A stretch of DNA of 64,000 nucleotides from an uncultured Granulosicoccaceae bacterium (GTDB lineage Bacteria; Pseudomonadota; Gammaproteobacteria; Granulosicoccales; Granulosicoccaceae): the NCBI GenBank assembly GCA_937927895.1, contig CALGKA010000058.1:32151-96150 (forward strand), given 5' to 3'. The notes below the pieces were generated by a model. It worked only from the letters and a program-made list of their open reading frames with translations. It was not told the DNA's origin and searched no databases. Positions 25,510 through 36,100 of this stretch are shown in pieces. The translations under genes were made by a program, and so were the position numbers. The number at the start of each line of letters is the position of its first letter. Within the stretch, counting starts at the first letter, position 1.

Positions 25510-26553
25510 TTATGGGTTGGTCTTGCTTTCTGCTTGGTGAATCGCTTGGCGTATTTCACTGATCAGCGCTGGACCGCGATAAATGAAGCCCGTATATATT
25601 TGCACCAGCGAGGCACCAGCGTCTAAATGGGCCTGCGCGTCTGCACCAGTAAAAATACCGCCACAACCGATTATTGGTATTTCCTGCTGCAACCGTTGCG
25701 CCAGAAGTGAAATAGTTTTGCGTGCTTTATCTGTCAATGGTTTACCGCTTAAACCACCTGTTTCATCTGCATGGTTTGATTGTAGGTCGGGCCGGGTGGA
25801 GGTCGTGTTGCCCGCAATTATGGCATCGATCTTTAACGCTTTGGCGGTGTCGCAGAAGTCTGATATGTCCTGGTCTGCCATATCAGGTGCGATCTTCACG
25901 GCTATTGGGACATAGCGGCCGTGTTTCCGGGTGAGTTCTTGTTGTGTTTCTTTGATTGCGCTGAGTAATTTTTGCGTCGCATCGCCAACTTGCAAGTCTC
26001 GTAAGCCCGGGGTGTTAGGTGATGAAATATTGACGGTTATGTAGTCGGGCAAATGGTAGATTTGGCGCATGCATTTTTGATAATCCTCATGCGCGAGCTC
26101 AAGAGGTGTGTCTTTGTTCTTGCCAATGTTGATTCCCAGTACACCTTTGAATTGCTTGTGGCGTACTTGATCGGCCAGATAGGCAACGCCTTTGTTGTTG
26201 AAGCCCATGCGATTTATGACCGCGCAGTCTTCTTTTAGCCGAAACATTCGTGGCTTTTCGTTACCCGGTTGTGGTTTTGGCGTGACAGTACCCACTTCTA
26301 CAAAGCCAAATCCGAATTCAGCTAGGTGGTCGTAGTAGTCAGCGTTTTTATCAAGACCGGCAGCAAGCCCCACAGCATTCGGAAAGTCGATCCCCATCAC
26401 GGTTCGATGCGTGTCTTTCAAGTCGCCCGCCTTAAGCGCATTCATAGAACGCAGCAGTGGAGCGGGAGTTTTACTTATCGCACTGAGAGCGAGATCGTGG
26501 GACTTTTCAGCGGGCAGCGTAAAAAGAAGGCTTCGAAGAGCAGGATAAATCAC
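25510..26553 (-). CDS. pyrD: Dihydroorotate dehydrogenase, class 2 (quinone)
   Basis: 347 aa membrane-associated flavoenzyme that oxidises dihydroorotate to orotate with quinone. The N-terminal ~40 residues form the quinone-tunnel helices of class 2. NAVGLAAGLDKNADY is the FMN and substrate loop. GFNNKG and VNISSPNTPGLRDLQ follow, and the active-site base segment is in the IAGNTTSTRP region. Terminal IIGCGGIFTGADAQAHLDAGASLVQIYTG binds FMN phosphate. Assignment firm. Confidence 0.95.
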   Translation of the reverse strand: MIYPALRSLLFTLPAEKSHDLALSAISKTPAPLLRSMNALKAGDLKDTHRTVMGIDFPNAVGLAAGLDKNADYYDHLAEFGFGFVEVGTVTPKPQPGNEKPRMFRLKEDCAVINRMGFNNKGVAYLADQVRHKQFKGVLGINIGKNKDTPLELAHEDYQKCMRQIYHLPDYITVNISSPNTPGLRDLQVGDATQKLLSAIKETQQELTRKHGRYVPIAVKIAPDMADQDISDFCDTAKALKIDAIIAGNTTSTRPDLQSNHADETGGLSGKPLTDKARKTISLLAQRLQQEIPIIGCGGIFTGADAQAHLDAGASLVQIYTGFIYRGPALISEIRQAIHQAESKTNP

Positions 26554-26714
26554 AGGGAAGATCTGTGTGGCCGGTATTGACCGACAAGTTTACGTGCAAG
26601 TGAGCACGCTTGCACTTGAAGTGTTGGTTTACGCAGAGTGATGGTGCGGTGATTAATTTCCAGATATCGTAAATCGGGCTGCCTGTTGTGAGCTTTTAGG
26701 CGTAAAATGGCAGG

Positions 26715-27764
26715 GTGAATGTTTTCCCCGATACCTTACCCAAAGCCCTCGCCAAAGGGCTAGCGCCTGTCTACATGATCAGTGGCGATGAACCGTTGCA
26801 ACTTATGGAGGCAGCGGATTTAATTCGTGCGGCGTGTCGTGCCGCAGGCTACTCGGGTACCGAGCGCTACCAGGTCGATAATGCGCGCTCCTTTGATTGG
26901 CAGGCATTGGCAATGTCTGGCAATACTATGTCGCTGTTTGGTGATAAGAAAGTAGTGGGTTTGCATATCCCGTCGGGCAAGCCTGGTGCTGAGGGCTCCA
27001 AGGCACTGAAAAAATGGTCTGAAGCGCCACCTGAAGATACCATTCTACTGATCACCACTGGGCGCCCGGAAGGGCGATTCCAGACCAGTGCCTGGTTTAA
27101 GGCAATAGACAAAGCGGGTGTGACTATGCAAGTCTGGCCATTGTCTGCAGATAAGACTCGCGGATGGGTAGAGCAGCGAATGTCTGCGGCGGGATTATCC
27201 GCGAATAGCGAAGCGGTGGGTTTATTGGTAGAGCGTGTTGAAGGAAATTTACTGGCTGCCAAACAAGAGATCGAAAAGCTCGCTATTTTATATGCGGATC
27301 AATCAATCGGACCACAGGAAGTGCTCCTGAGTGTAACCGACAGTTCGCGCTATACCATTATTGATCTAATAGACGCTGCATTAAATAGTGAAACTACTCG
27401 TGCTATTAAAGTGCTTAATGGTTTACGCGCAGCTGGTGATTCCCCGGTACTAATTTGTTGGCATTTAGGCAGCGAAGTACGCAAGATCAACAACGTGATG
27501 AGCCGCATTGAAAAGGGTGAGAACCCGGCACAGGCAATGTTTAAATCTGGTGTTTGGAAAAACAAGCAGGCACTGGTAGGTAAGATAATTCGCGAGCGTA
27601 AAAAAGTATTCTGGTTACGCGCCAGCGCTGATTGCAGTTACTTGGATATATTATCCAAAGGTATGGCAGACGGTGAGCTATGGACAGAGATCGCCTCTTT
27701 TGTGACCAGATTAAGCGGTTCGCGCTGGCCGCTAATGCGTGTTAGTGATATTAGTAGTGCTTAA
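26715..27764 (+). CDS. holA: DNA polymerase III subunit delta
   Basis: 349 aa with GTG start. Delta opens the beta sliding clamp as part of the clamp loader. Landmarks: APVYMISGDEPLQLMEAADLIR near the N-terminus, RYQVDNARSFDWQALAMSGNTMSLFGDKKVV, GNLLAAKQEIEKLAIL (about 177-192) and SSRYTIIDLIDAAL. This is the full domain I-III layout of HolA. It opens a plus-strand operon with proA, nadD, rsfS and rlmH. The usual upstream lptE is not visible here. Confidence 0.93.
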   Translation: MNVFPDTLPKALAKGLAPVYMISGDEPLQLMEAADLIRAACRAAGYSGTERYQVDNARSFDWQALAMSGNTMSLFGDKKVVGLHIPSGKPGAEGSKALKKWSEAPPEDTILLITTGRPEGRFQTSAWFKAIDKAGVTMQVWPLSADKTRGWVEQRMSAAGLSANSEAVGLLVERVEGNLLAAKQEIEKLAILYADQSIGPQEVLLSVTDSSRYTIIDLIDAALNSETTRAIKVLNGLRAAGDSPVLICWHLGSEVRKINNVMSRIEKGENPAQAMFKSGVWKNKQALVGKIIRERKKVFWLRASADCSYLDILSKGMADGELWTEIASFVTRLSGSRWPLMRVSDISSA

Positions 27765-27802
27765 GAACGCACTATTTATTATAAGGGCATATTTTTCTCA
27801 AC

Positions 27803-29086
27803 ATGAACAAGAACGCTAATATCGAATCATCGGTTAAAAAGTATATGCATGACCTTGGCCGTCGTGCGCGTGCGGCAAGTCAAGTGATTGCGAACGCTGA
27901 TGGGCAAACTAAGAACCGTGCATTGAATGCTATCGCCGCAGCACTGCTAGATTCGCAATCAACGCTTGTGGCTGAAAATAAAAAAGATATGGATGCCGGG
28001 CAGGCCTCTAATCTTTCAGAACCTTTGCTTGATCGGTTGGAATTAACACCTGCAAGAATCGAAAGCATGGCCAATGGCTTGCAACAAATTGCGCTGTTGC
28101 CGGAATCTATAGGTGAACTAAGCGATATGAAGTTTCAGCCGTCTGGTTTGCAGATAGGTAAAATGCGTGTCCCTATAGGGGTTATCGGTATTATCTATGA
28201 GTCGCGACCCAATGTTACGGCGGATGCTGCGGCACTCTGTTTAAAGGCTGGTAATGCAACCGTTCTGCGCGGTGGTTCTGAGGCGATCAATTCTAATATT
28301 GCGATTGCTACTTGCATTCACCAGGGGCTTGATGCAGCGCAGCTGCCTGCAGATGCAGTGCAGTTTGTTGAAACCACTGATCGTGCGGCAGTGCTTGAAC
28401 TCATTCAAATGCAAGACTATATCGATGTTGTGATTCCTCGTGGTGGCAAAGGCTTGGTGCAACGTATCAGTGACGATGCAAGAGTGCCGGTGATAAAACA
28501 CCTTGAAGGCTTGTGCCATGTTTATATAGATGAATTTGCAGAAATTGATATGGCGATAGAGGTAGCGTTTAATTCTAAAACGTATCGCTATGGTATTTGC
28601 GGCGCACTGGAAACATTGTTGGTATCCAAAGAGATAGCATCCAAAGTGCTACCAGCGTTGTATCAAAAGCTAACAGATAAAGGTGTTGAAGTACGTGCGT
28701 GTGCAGAAACAAAAAAAGTATTGCCAACGGCTGCTGATGCCACTGAAGATGATTGGGGTACTGAATATTTAGCGCCGGTGTTATCCGTTCGGACAGTAGA
28801 TAATTTGCAGGCCGCTATGGATCACATTGCCAGGTACGGATCGGGTCATACCGATTCAATCATTACCGAAAACCTCAACCACGCACGGCAGTTTATGCGC
28901 CAAGTGGATTCCAGCTCGGTAATGGTTAATGCGGCTACCTGTTTCGCTGATGGATTTGAATATGGGCTTGGTGCAGAGATTGGGATTAGTACTGATCGAC
29001 TGCATGTACGTGGGCCAGTCGGGGTAGAGGGTTTAACGACACAGAAATATGTGGTCATTGGTGAAGGCACTACCCGTGGTACTTGA
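27803..29086 (+). CDS. proA: Gamma-glutamyl phosphate reductase
   Basis: 427 aa aldehyde-dehydrogenase-fold enzyme. It reduces gamma-glutamyl phosphate with NADPH to glutamate semialdehyde in proline synthesis. [33 protein letters not shown] (about 120-150) is the NADP loop. The catalytic Cys lies in [13 protein letters not shown], and [26 protein letters not shown] closes it. It is placed between holA and nadD as in Pseudomonas-like operons. proB is not in this window. Confidence 0.95.
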   Translation: MNKNANIESSVKKYMHDLGRRARAASQVIANADGQTKNRALNAIAAALLDSQSTLVAENKKDMDAGQASNLSEPLLDRLELTPARIESMANGLQQIALLPESIGELSDMKFQPSGLQIGKMRVPIGVIGIIYESRPNVTADAAALCLKAGNATVLRGGSEAINSNIAIATCIHQGLDAAQLPADAVQFVETTDRAAVLELIQMQDYIDVVIPRGGKGLVQRISDDARVPVIKHLEGLCHVYIDEFAEIDMAIEVAFNSKTYRYGICGALETLLVSKEIASKVLPALYQKLTDKGVEVRACAETKKVLPTAADATEDDWGTEYLAPVLSVRTVDNLQAAMDHIARYGSGHTDSIITENLNHARQFMRQVDSSSVMVNAATCFADGFEYGLGAEIGISTDRLHVRGPVGVEGLTTQKYVVIGEGTTRGT

Positions 29087-29127
29087 GCGTTTGCTCGTCA
29101 GCTGTGCCAATTGCCAGAGACCGCAAC

Positions 29128-29745
29128 GTGGGTGAAAACAAAAACAGCATAGGTATTTATGGTGGTTCGTTTGATCCTGTCCATATGGGGCATTTACGTT
29201 CCGCGTTTGAGGTGAAGCAGCAGCTGAATCTGGCGGAGTTAAGGTTTATCCCTTCCGGTAATCCGCCGCATAGATCTCGTGCAAAAGTAGCGGCATTTCA
29301 TCGTTTAGCCATGCTTGAATTGGCCATTGCTACGTCACCGGGGTTGGTAATTGACCCTCGCGAAATAGCGGTGGAAAAAGCATCCTACACTTATGACACG
29401 CTGCGTTCGATCCAAAACGAAGTGCCCGAGTCTGCCCTGACCTTAATCATCGGCACTGATCAGTTCAGCGTATTTGATACCTGGTATCGCTGGCAGGACA
29501 TACTGACGATTGCACATGTGGCTGTAATGGAGCGCCCGGGCGAGGTATTATCTGAAGCTGCCAACGATATTTTGCAGGGCGAATTTTCTCATCGGGTGAC
29601 GTTATGCCCGGTCACCCAGCTAGATATTTCCTCAACTGGAATCAGGCGGGAACTACAGCAAGGAACCGACATCCAGTTTTTGGTACCCTACGCAGTACGC
29701 GATTACATTTATAAGCATCGGCTCTATACAGAGCTCGTCGAATAA
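29128..29745 (+). CDS. nadD: Nicotinate-nucleotide adenylyltransferase
   Basis: About 205 aa from GTG 29128, preceded by AGAGA; the TTG at 29083, overlapping the proA stop, would give 220 aa. The shorter form places the HIGH-like motif GGSFDPVHMGH at the family-typical distance from the N-terminus. The enzyme makes deamido-NAD from nicotinate mononucleotide and ATP. FIPSGNPPHR is the phosphate-contact loop. IIGTDQFSVFDTWYRWQDI and the C-terminal STGIRRELQQG (ISSTxIR motif) complete it. It overlaps or closely follows proA. Confidence 0.93.
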   Translation: MGENKNSIGIYGGSFDPVHMGHLRSAFEVKQQLNLAELRFIPSGNPPHRSRAKVAAFHRLAMLELAIATSPGLVIDPREIAVEKASYTYDTLRSIQNEVPESALTLIIGTDQFSVFDTWYRWQDILTIAHVAVMERPGEVLSEAANDILQGEFSHRVTLCPVTQLDISSTGIRRELQQGTDIQFLVPYAVRDYIYKHRLYTELVE

Positions 29746-29884
29746 GCCTATCGGCAAGCCTAAGGCTTACGTCTATTTGTGGCGGATAACGAGCCTGTAA
29801 GCGAATTGTCAACCCAACTTGTTGCCGATGCCCGAAACCTAATATTCGTCAGGTTATTAAATTTCCTGACACCTGAGTGACCTA

Positions 29885-30265
29885 ATGAACACACTGGATT
29901 TACAAAAGCTGACGATTAATTCTCTTGAGGATCTCAAGGGTCAAGATATTGTGGCACTCGATGTTGCTGATCGCACGTCGGTCACCGATTGGATGATCGT
30001 GGTGACTGGCACGTCGGCGCGGCACGTAAAATCGCTCGCCAATGAGGTGGTAGAAAAATCAAAAGAAGCGGGTGTGCGACCGCTGGGTGTCGAAGGCGAA
30101 GAAGACGGCAACTGGATTCTAGTGGATCTAGGCGATGTACTGACCCATGTCATGACTAGAGAAAGCCGTGATTTTTATGCGCTGGAAAAACTATGGGCGG
30201 TAGAAGAGTCAGCAGAAGAGCCAGCAAGCGAAGGTGAAGGCCAGGGCGATCAGGCAGCTGTATAG
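29885..30265 (+). CDS. rsfS: Ribosomal silencing factor RsfS
   Basis: 126 aa. RsfS binds ribosomal protein L14 and blocks subunit joining in stationary phase. Visible are [33 protein letters not shown] (about 18-50), [23 protein letters not shown] and [10 protein letters not shown]. The C-terminal ~20 residues are an acidic Glu/Ala/Gly-rich tail not in the E. coli protein. Standard nadD-rsfS-rlmH order. Confidence 0.94.
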   Translation: MNTLDLQKLTINSLEDLKGQDIVALDVADRTSVTDWMIVVTGTSARHVKSLANEVVEKSKEAGVRPLGVEGEEDGNWILVDLGDVLTHVMTRESRDFYALEKLWAVEESAEEPASEGEGQGDQAAV

Positions 30266-30291
30266 CGGCTTTTGCAGTTTCGTTATTTACT

Positions 30292-30762
30292 ATGGACATT
30301 CATCTACTTGCGATCGGCACAAAAATGCCAAAGTGGGTGGAAGACGGATACGCTGAATATGCAAAGCGGCTGGGCCGGGATTGCAATTTACAGCTGCGAG
30401 AAATTCCATCCCCAAGGCGCAGTAATTCACAAGACAGCGCAACCGTAACCAGGCTTGAAGGTGAGCTTCTATTGGCTGCCGTGCCAAAAGGTGCCTTTGT
30501 GATCGCGCTTGATGAGCACGGCAAGCTGCAGAGTACTGAGTCTATTGCTCAAAAGTGCCAGCTGCTAAATGAAAACTCTAAAACAGTTGCGTTATTAATT
30601 GGTGGCGCTGACGGCTTATCGAGTCAAGTATTAGAGCAATGCAATGAGAAATGGTCTTTATCAAAGCTTACTTTTCCCCATGCAATGGTGAGAGTCATAG
30701 TGGCTGAGCAAATTTATCGTGCTATCAGTTTGTTAAATAATCATCCTTATCACCGTGCGTAA
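30292..30762 (+). CDS. rlmH: 23S rRNA pseudouridine-1915 N3-methyltransferase
   Basis: 156 aa, full length SPOUT methyltransferase that modifies helix 69 of the assembled ribosome. VIALDEHGK, SVALLIGGADGLS-like VALLIGGADGLSSQV, LSKLTFPHAMVRVIVAEQIYRA and YHRA at the C-terminus are the SAM-knot and substrate motifs. It starts 26 bp after rsfS, the conserved gammaproteobacterial neighbour. Confidence 0.95.
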   Translation: MDIHLLAIGTKMPKWVEDGYAEYAKRLGRDCNLQLREIPSPRRSNSQDSATVTRLEGELLLAAVPKGAFVIALDEHGKLQSTESIAQKCQLLNENSKTVALLIGGADGLSSQVLEQCNEKWSLSKLTFPHAMVRVIVAEQIYRAISLLNNHPYHRA

Positions 30763-30785
30763 ATTTTCTTTTGGTAGTGTGACAG

Positions 30786-31376
30786 ATGATTTCTAAAAAT
30801 ATAGTGCTTGCTTCAGGTTCATTGCAGCGCAAATTATTATTGCAGCAAATCGGCTTAGAGCCACAATGTATACCGGCAGATATTGATGAAACTCGCCACT
30901 CAGGTGAATGCGCTAAAACTTATGTAGAAAGATTAGCGCGTGAAAAGTGCCAGCTAATATTGTCGCGCCATCCGGAGGCGATTGTCATTGGTGCTGATAC
31001 ATCGATTGCGGCAGGCGATGAGGTATTTGGCAAAGCAGAAAACGTAGAGCACGCAGTCGCTATGCTTTCAACGCTCTCGGGTGCTCAGCACAGTGTGGTA
31101 ACAGGGGTTGCTGTTGCAACTACAGCAGAGCTGCGTAGCTGCGTTGTAGAGACAAAAGTCAATTTTAAGGTGCTCAGTCAAGCTGAAATTCTGGCTTATT
31201 GGGGCACTGGTGAACCGCAGGGCAAGGCTGGTTGTTACGCTATTCAGGGCTTAGGAGCTATTTTTATTAAATCTTTGTATGGCTCTTATACCAATGTCGT
31301 GGGTTTGCCACTTTACGAGATGGCGGAGTTATTACGTCATTTCGGTGCGCCGGTTCTAGATCACACGCCTGGCTGA
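30786..31376 (+). CDS. maf: Maf family nucleotide pyrophosphatase
   Basis: 196 aa. Maf enzymes hydrolyse non-canonical or dTTP/UTP nucleotides to monophosphates. LASGSLQRKLLLQQIGL is the N-terminal substrate loop (usual SxSPRR, here SGSLQR), then YVERLAREK, VIGADTSI, the LSGAQHSVVTGVAV segment and GKAGCYAIQGLGAIFI. The changed loop (Pro/Arg positions) is mild but visible. It sits between rlmH and rng as in other gammaproteobacteria. YhdE-like subtype is likely (dTTP/UTP), by synteny. Confidence 0.9.
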   Translation: MISKNIVLASGSLQRKLLLQQIGLEPQCIPADIDETRHSGECAKTYVERLAREKCQLILSRHPEAIVIGADTSIAAGDEVFGKAENVEHAVAMLSTLSGAQHSVVTGVAVATTAELRSCVVETKVNFKVLSQAEILAYWGTGEPQGKAGCYAIQGLGAIFIKSLYGSYTNVVGLPLYEMAELLRHFGAPVLDHTPG

Positions 31377-31465
31377 CATGCCTAAACGCGCTATCTGGCG
31401 TCTCTTGTTCAAAATATAAACCGACTCTCGTAGGCATACACAATGAAACAAATATATGATGCCGT

Positions 31466-32935
31466 ATGAGTGAAGAAATTCTGATAAACATCACCCCGCA
31501 GGAAACACGTGTTGCAACGGTCGAGAACGGCGTGCTCACCGAAATGTGTATCGAGCGGCTGGCTAAAACCACTGTTGTTGGCAATATCTATATGGGCAAA
31601 GTGGTGCGAGTGCTGCCCGGTATGGATGCGGCATTTGTTGATATCGGGCTTGACCGAGCGGCGTTTCTGCATGCCTCTGATATTGCCACCGGTGTAAGCG
31701 TAGATGAGCAAGGTGAGAAATCGCACAAGCCAATACGTGAGATTTTGCGTGAAAATCAGTCACTGTTAGTGCAAGTGATTAAAAACCCACTGGGCACCAA
31801 AGGTGCTCGTTTAACTACTTTTATTACTACCCCATCGAGATACCTGGTTTATATGCCTGGTGATAGCTCGATAGGCGTGTCTGCAAAAATAGAAGATGAA
31901 CAAGAACGGGATCGACTGCGAGGCATAATTGAGACGCTACAGGCCGATGAAGATCGCGATTATGGTTTTATTGTGCGTACTGCAGCCGAAGGTGTGGGTG
32001 AAGAAATGCTGGCTGCAGAAATAGAGTTTTTGAAAAAACTCTGGCAATCAGTTGAAGTCAAGATTAAAGCCGCTAAACCGATTGAGTTGGTCCACGCAGA
32101 CTTGCCGCTGGTGTTGCGCACGCTGCGTGATCTGGTTGGCGTGTCAGTAGAGCGGATTCGTATTGATTCTAGAGAGTCTTATATAACCGCCGAAGACTTT
32201 GCTACCAAGTACCTTCCAGAGATTGTTGAGTGCATTGAGCACTACCCGGGTGAGCGGCCAATATTTGATTTGTACGCCGTAGAAGATGAGATCCAAAAAG
32301 CATTGGAACGCCGAGTGCAGTTAAAGTCCGGCGGCCATCTGGTATTTGATCAAACCGAATCAATGACCACCATTGACGTCAATACAGGTGCGTTTGTTGG
32401 GCATCGCAATCTTGAGGAAACTATTTTTAAAACCAACCTCGAGGCCGCTCAGGCGATTTGCCGACAACTACGGTTGCGCAACCTTGGTGGTATTGTGATT
32501 ATTGATTTCATTGATATGTCTGTTGACGATCATAAACGTCAGGTAATGCGCGCTATGGAAAAAGCGCTGGAGCGAGACCACGCAAAAACCCAAGTGTGTG
32601 ATGTCTCTACTCTTGGCCTTGTCGAGATGACAAGAAAGAGAACCCGTGAAAGTCTAGAACAAACCTTGTGTTCAGAATGTCCTACTTGTTCAGGGCGTGG
32701 ACTATTGCGAACCGCAGAGACTGTTTGTTACGAAATTTCACGGGAAATCATCCGCCAAGTACGGCAGTTTGATGTCAAATCGCTTACTGTTGTTGCAGCC
32801 CCAGACGTCGTAGAATTGTTCCTTGATGAACAATCGGACTACTTCGCAGAACTCGAATCCTTTGTGGAAAAGCCAGTTCGTCTGCAGCCTGAATCTATGT
32901 ATAACCGGGACCAATACGATGTTGTCATCGTCTGA
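31466..32935 (+). CDS. rng: Ribonuclease G
   Basis: 489 aa, the length of RNase G and lacking the long C-terminal scaffold of RNase E. It processes the 5' end of 16S rRNA and some mRNAs. The S1 domain is at ~38-125 (GKVVRVLPGMDAAFVDIG). The catalytic core has MTTIDVNTGAFVGHR with one metal Asp, and VIIDFIDMSVDDHK with the second. The zinc-link CPTC follows (CSECPTCSGRG). Adjacent maf and yhdP give the classic maf-rng-yhdP order. Confidence 0.96.
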   Translation: MSEEILINITPQETRVATVENGVLTEMCIERLAKTTVVGNIYMGKVVRVLPGMDAAFVDIGLDRAAFLHASDIATGVSVDEQGEKSHKPIREILRENQSLLVQVIKNPLGTKGARLTTFITTPSRYLVYMPGDSSIGVSAKIEDEQERDRLRGIIETLQADEDRDYGFIVRTAAEGVGEEMLAAEIEFLKKLWQSVEVKIKAAKPIELVHADLPLVLRTLRDLVGVSVERIRIDSRESYITAEDFATKYLPEIVECIEHYPGERPIFDLYAVEDEIQKALERRVQLKSGGHLVFDQTESMTTIDVNTGAFVGHRNLEETIFKTNLEAAQAICRQLRLRNLGGIVIIDFIDMSVDDHKRQVMRAMEKALERDHAKTQVCDVSTLGLVEMTRKRTRESLEQTLCSECPTCSGRGLLRTAETVCYEISREIIRQVRQFDVKSLTVVAAPDVVELFLDEQSDYFAELESFVEKPVRLQPESMYNRDQYDVVIV

Positions 32936-33105
32936 TGAATCCGGAGTGATTAATCCGGCATGAACACTGCCCCGGTTGATTGATGCAGCGAATGATGGAT
33001 TGATCCCTCGTTCAGTTTGGGTTTTAGTGAATAGTCGATTATTTCAATGCGTTAGAAACAGGCCATGGTATATCCTGGCCGGTTTTGATTAGCTAAACAA
33101 AATAC

Positions 33106-33127
33106 GCCATACACAAAAACGTATGGC
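33106..33127. promoter_or_regulatory. 7-bp hairpin in the yhdP leader
   Basis: GCCATAC (33106-33112), loop of 8, GTATGGC (33121-33127), ending 21 bp before the yhdP ATG. It may affect translation or termination; no T-run follows. Confidence 0.35.
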
Positions 33128-33148
33128 AGGAATTACTGCAAAACCAAT

Positions 33149-36100
33149 ATGGTGATAAGCGCACTTACTAAAACAGGTAAGTGGATTCTGTATCTGCTGG
33201 CGGCGATTTTAATTTTGATCGCGCTGTTGGCAGCCAGTGTCCGTTTGGCTGTGTTCTACAGTGAAGACTACAGCGAGCGGCTTGCATCGTTAGTAAGCTC
33301 TTATGTAGGCAGCCCGGTTGAGATTGGTGAAGTTGATCTTGTCTGGAACCGCTTTGATGCCAGCGCCAGTCTTAAAGATGTTCAGATTCTGTCTGCAGAC
33401 GGTACAGAGACAGTACTTGAGTTGCCAGGTATAGAACTGCAGTTGAATGTTAAAGATATGCTGCTTGAACGTAACCTAAGCGTTCGCAGTGTGCAGCTCA
33501 ATAATTTATCTTTGCTTGCCAGTTACGAAGGCCGCGATCAGTTTAAAATGTTGGGCAATGGTCTTCGCGGTCAGACGCTTAACACTGCAGCAGGCGCCTT
33601 TAGTAATAACGCGAATGAAAAGCTTGCCGGTAATACTGCAACTTACAATGCTACAGATAGCAACGCGGATGATCTTAAAGCACCTGTAGAAATCACAGGG
33701 TCTGAAAGTTCTAGTCGTGGTTATAGCGTTCTTAGTTGGTTGTTTAACGCTGAACGCATTTCTATACTCGATAGTGACATTACCTTGATAGATCGGATTC
33801 GTGATCACGAATATAAAGTCGATAACGTCAACATAAGAGCTTTTAACGATGGCCACTTACATCAGATAAGAGTCAGTAGTGCATTGCCTGGTGAGCTAGG
33901 GCAAAACAGCATGGCGGCATTTGACTTCACTGGAACTGCCGATGATATAGGTGGCTGGAATGGGCAATTCTACGTTAATACTGCTGGTTTAAATCTTGAT
34001 TATCTGTCAGGGATTCTGTCAGAGCACTCGCAGCAACTGGGTGGCACCACTGATCTACAACTGTGGGGCAAGTGGAGTGGAACCCGTATCAATGAAGTAC
34101 GTGCGATCGCGGCTGGGCGCGAAATTGAATTAAGCAAAGGTTTGGGAGAAACCACCAATCAGACGAACTTAAGCGCCGGCAACGTTAATGTTGATCTAGA
34201 ATGGGCGCGAACTGATCTTGGTTGGCAGTTAGGTTTTAATCGTCTGTCTGCGGTTCTTGATACCGAAGATGTTCGGCTTGATGGATTGGATATGCACGTC
34301 GAGCGCGGTACTGATGGGCATAGGCACTTTAGGGTGACGGGCCCCGATATTAATTTGCAGTCATTGCAGCCGGTGTATGCCTATATTGATTCAATGTTAC
34401 CAGCTACCGCACCGATAAGATTGCATGCACTGCGTCGAGGTGATGTAAAGAACTGGTTAATCGGTGGCAAAACGGTCGCAGGTAAAAGAGTTATTACCGA
34501 GTTTTTGGCAGATACCAATGACCTTGCGATTGATCCTTATGGCAAAGTACCAGGGGTGAGTGATTTATCTGCAACGATAAATTATCAGCACGGAGCGGGT
34601 GAGATTGTATTCGCAAATCAAGATATTAATTTATCTATGCCAGAGCTTTACGAGCAACTGCTACCTGTGATTAACGTCGATGGCGTTGTACGGTTTTTAC
34701 GTTCTGAGATAACCGAAGGGCCGCAAGTTTCTTCAGGGCCGCTATGGAAAGTAGTCACTGAAGATCTGCGTTTGTCGTCACTTGATCTTAATGCGTCAGT
34801 GTCATTCAGTTTGCAGGAGGCAGCGGATGGCCAAAGGCCTATTGATCTGCATGCGACTATTCTAAACGCAAATTTATCGCATCTAAAAAATTATTACCCG
34901 ACACGTGTAATAAAGCCAAAACTACTGGCTTGGTTGCAAAGCGCTATTGTGGCAGGTGATGTAGTACGCGGTAGAGCAGAAGTTAAAGGTGACCTTGCGA
35001 ATTTTGCACCCGCAGAAGGTATAGGGCACTTTTATGTAGAGGCTGACGTTGTAAATTCGACCCTTAAGTTCAGGCCTGATTGGCCTGCTGTTAAAGAGAT
35101 GGATGGCAACTTGAGCTTTAGTGCGTCTGCCATGCGAGGCCGGGTGTATCAAGGCAGTATAAGAGAGGCAAAGTTCAGTGATGCACGGTTGTTTATTCCA
35201 AACGTAAAAGAACCCATGCTGCAGTTGCAAACGAATGCCATTGGTCCGCTGGCAGATATGCTTGATTTTGTGCAAACTGGTCCGTTGGCAGCAAGGCTCG
35301 GGCCTGCCTTCGGTAATTCAACAGGTGTAGGTACTGCCCGTGTTGCACTTGATTTAAACATTCCATTGAAAAAAGGTTTACCAAAGAAGTTGGCTTTGGA
35401 TGGTGAGTTAGTGCTTGATAATGCACAGATCAGATCTGCGGGTTTTGGAGTCAAGCTAGATTCGGCAAGCGGCAAAGTTAAATTCAATGAACGCGGTCTG
35501 TTGGTTGATGATTTAGCAGTTCGCTATCAGGGTTTGCCTTTAGCGGTAACGGCTACTCAACGAAAGGTATCGGGTAAAAATACTAATAGAATATCTATAA
35601 AAGGTCCGATGGCACTGGCGAGTGTCATGGATTCTTACGGTATACCTTTGGTTGATCAGATTGAAGGCATATCTAATTGGCGACTTGATATAGATGTCAC
35701 AAGACGGGGCGCAGGTAGAAAACCACGAGTTGAATTGAGCGCTAAAAGTGATTTGTCTGGCACAGAGTTTACATTTCCATTACCTCTTAAGAAAGATGCA
35801 GACGATCTATCGGAGGTGAGTCTTTATCGTGATTTCGATGCTGCTGAAAAAGACTGGTGGTTAGAGCTACCAGGTTTACTAAAGGCGCGCATAAGAGTCG
35901 GAGACGACAAAAAAGTCGAGAGCATGGCCATTGCGCTGGGTCAATCCAATAACACCGTATTGCCTTGGCGCGGTATCGCTTTGCATGGTGATGCGTATCG
36001 TCTTGATGCATTGGGTTGGACAAAATTTGCGATAAATTTCAAGGCGGGCAGTAAATCCCCTAACAGTGGTGAACCATTTCCATTGTTTGCCAAGGTCAGT

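Noticed and set aside
30786..31376. Altered maf N-terminal loop considered as inactivation
   Set aside because: Only the Pro/Arg loop differs mildly; other motifs and length are complete, so I kept it as functional.
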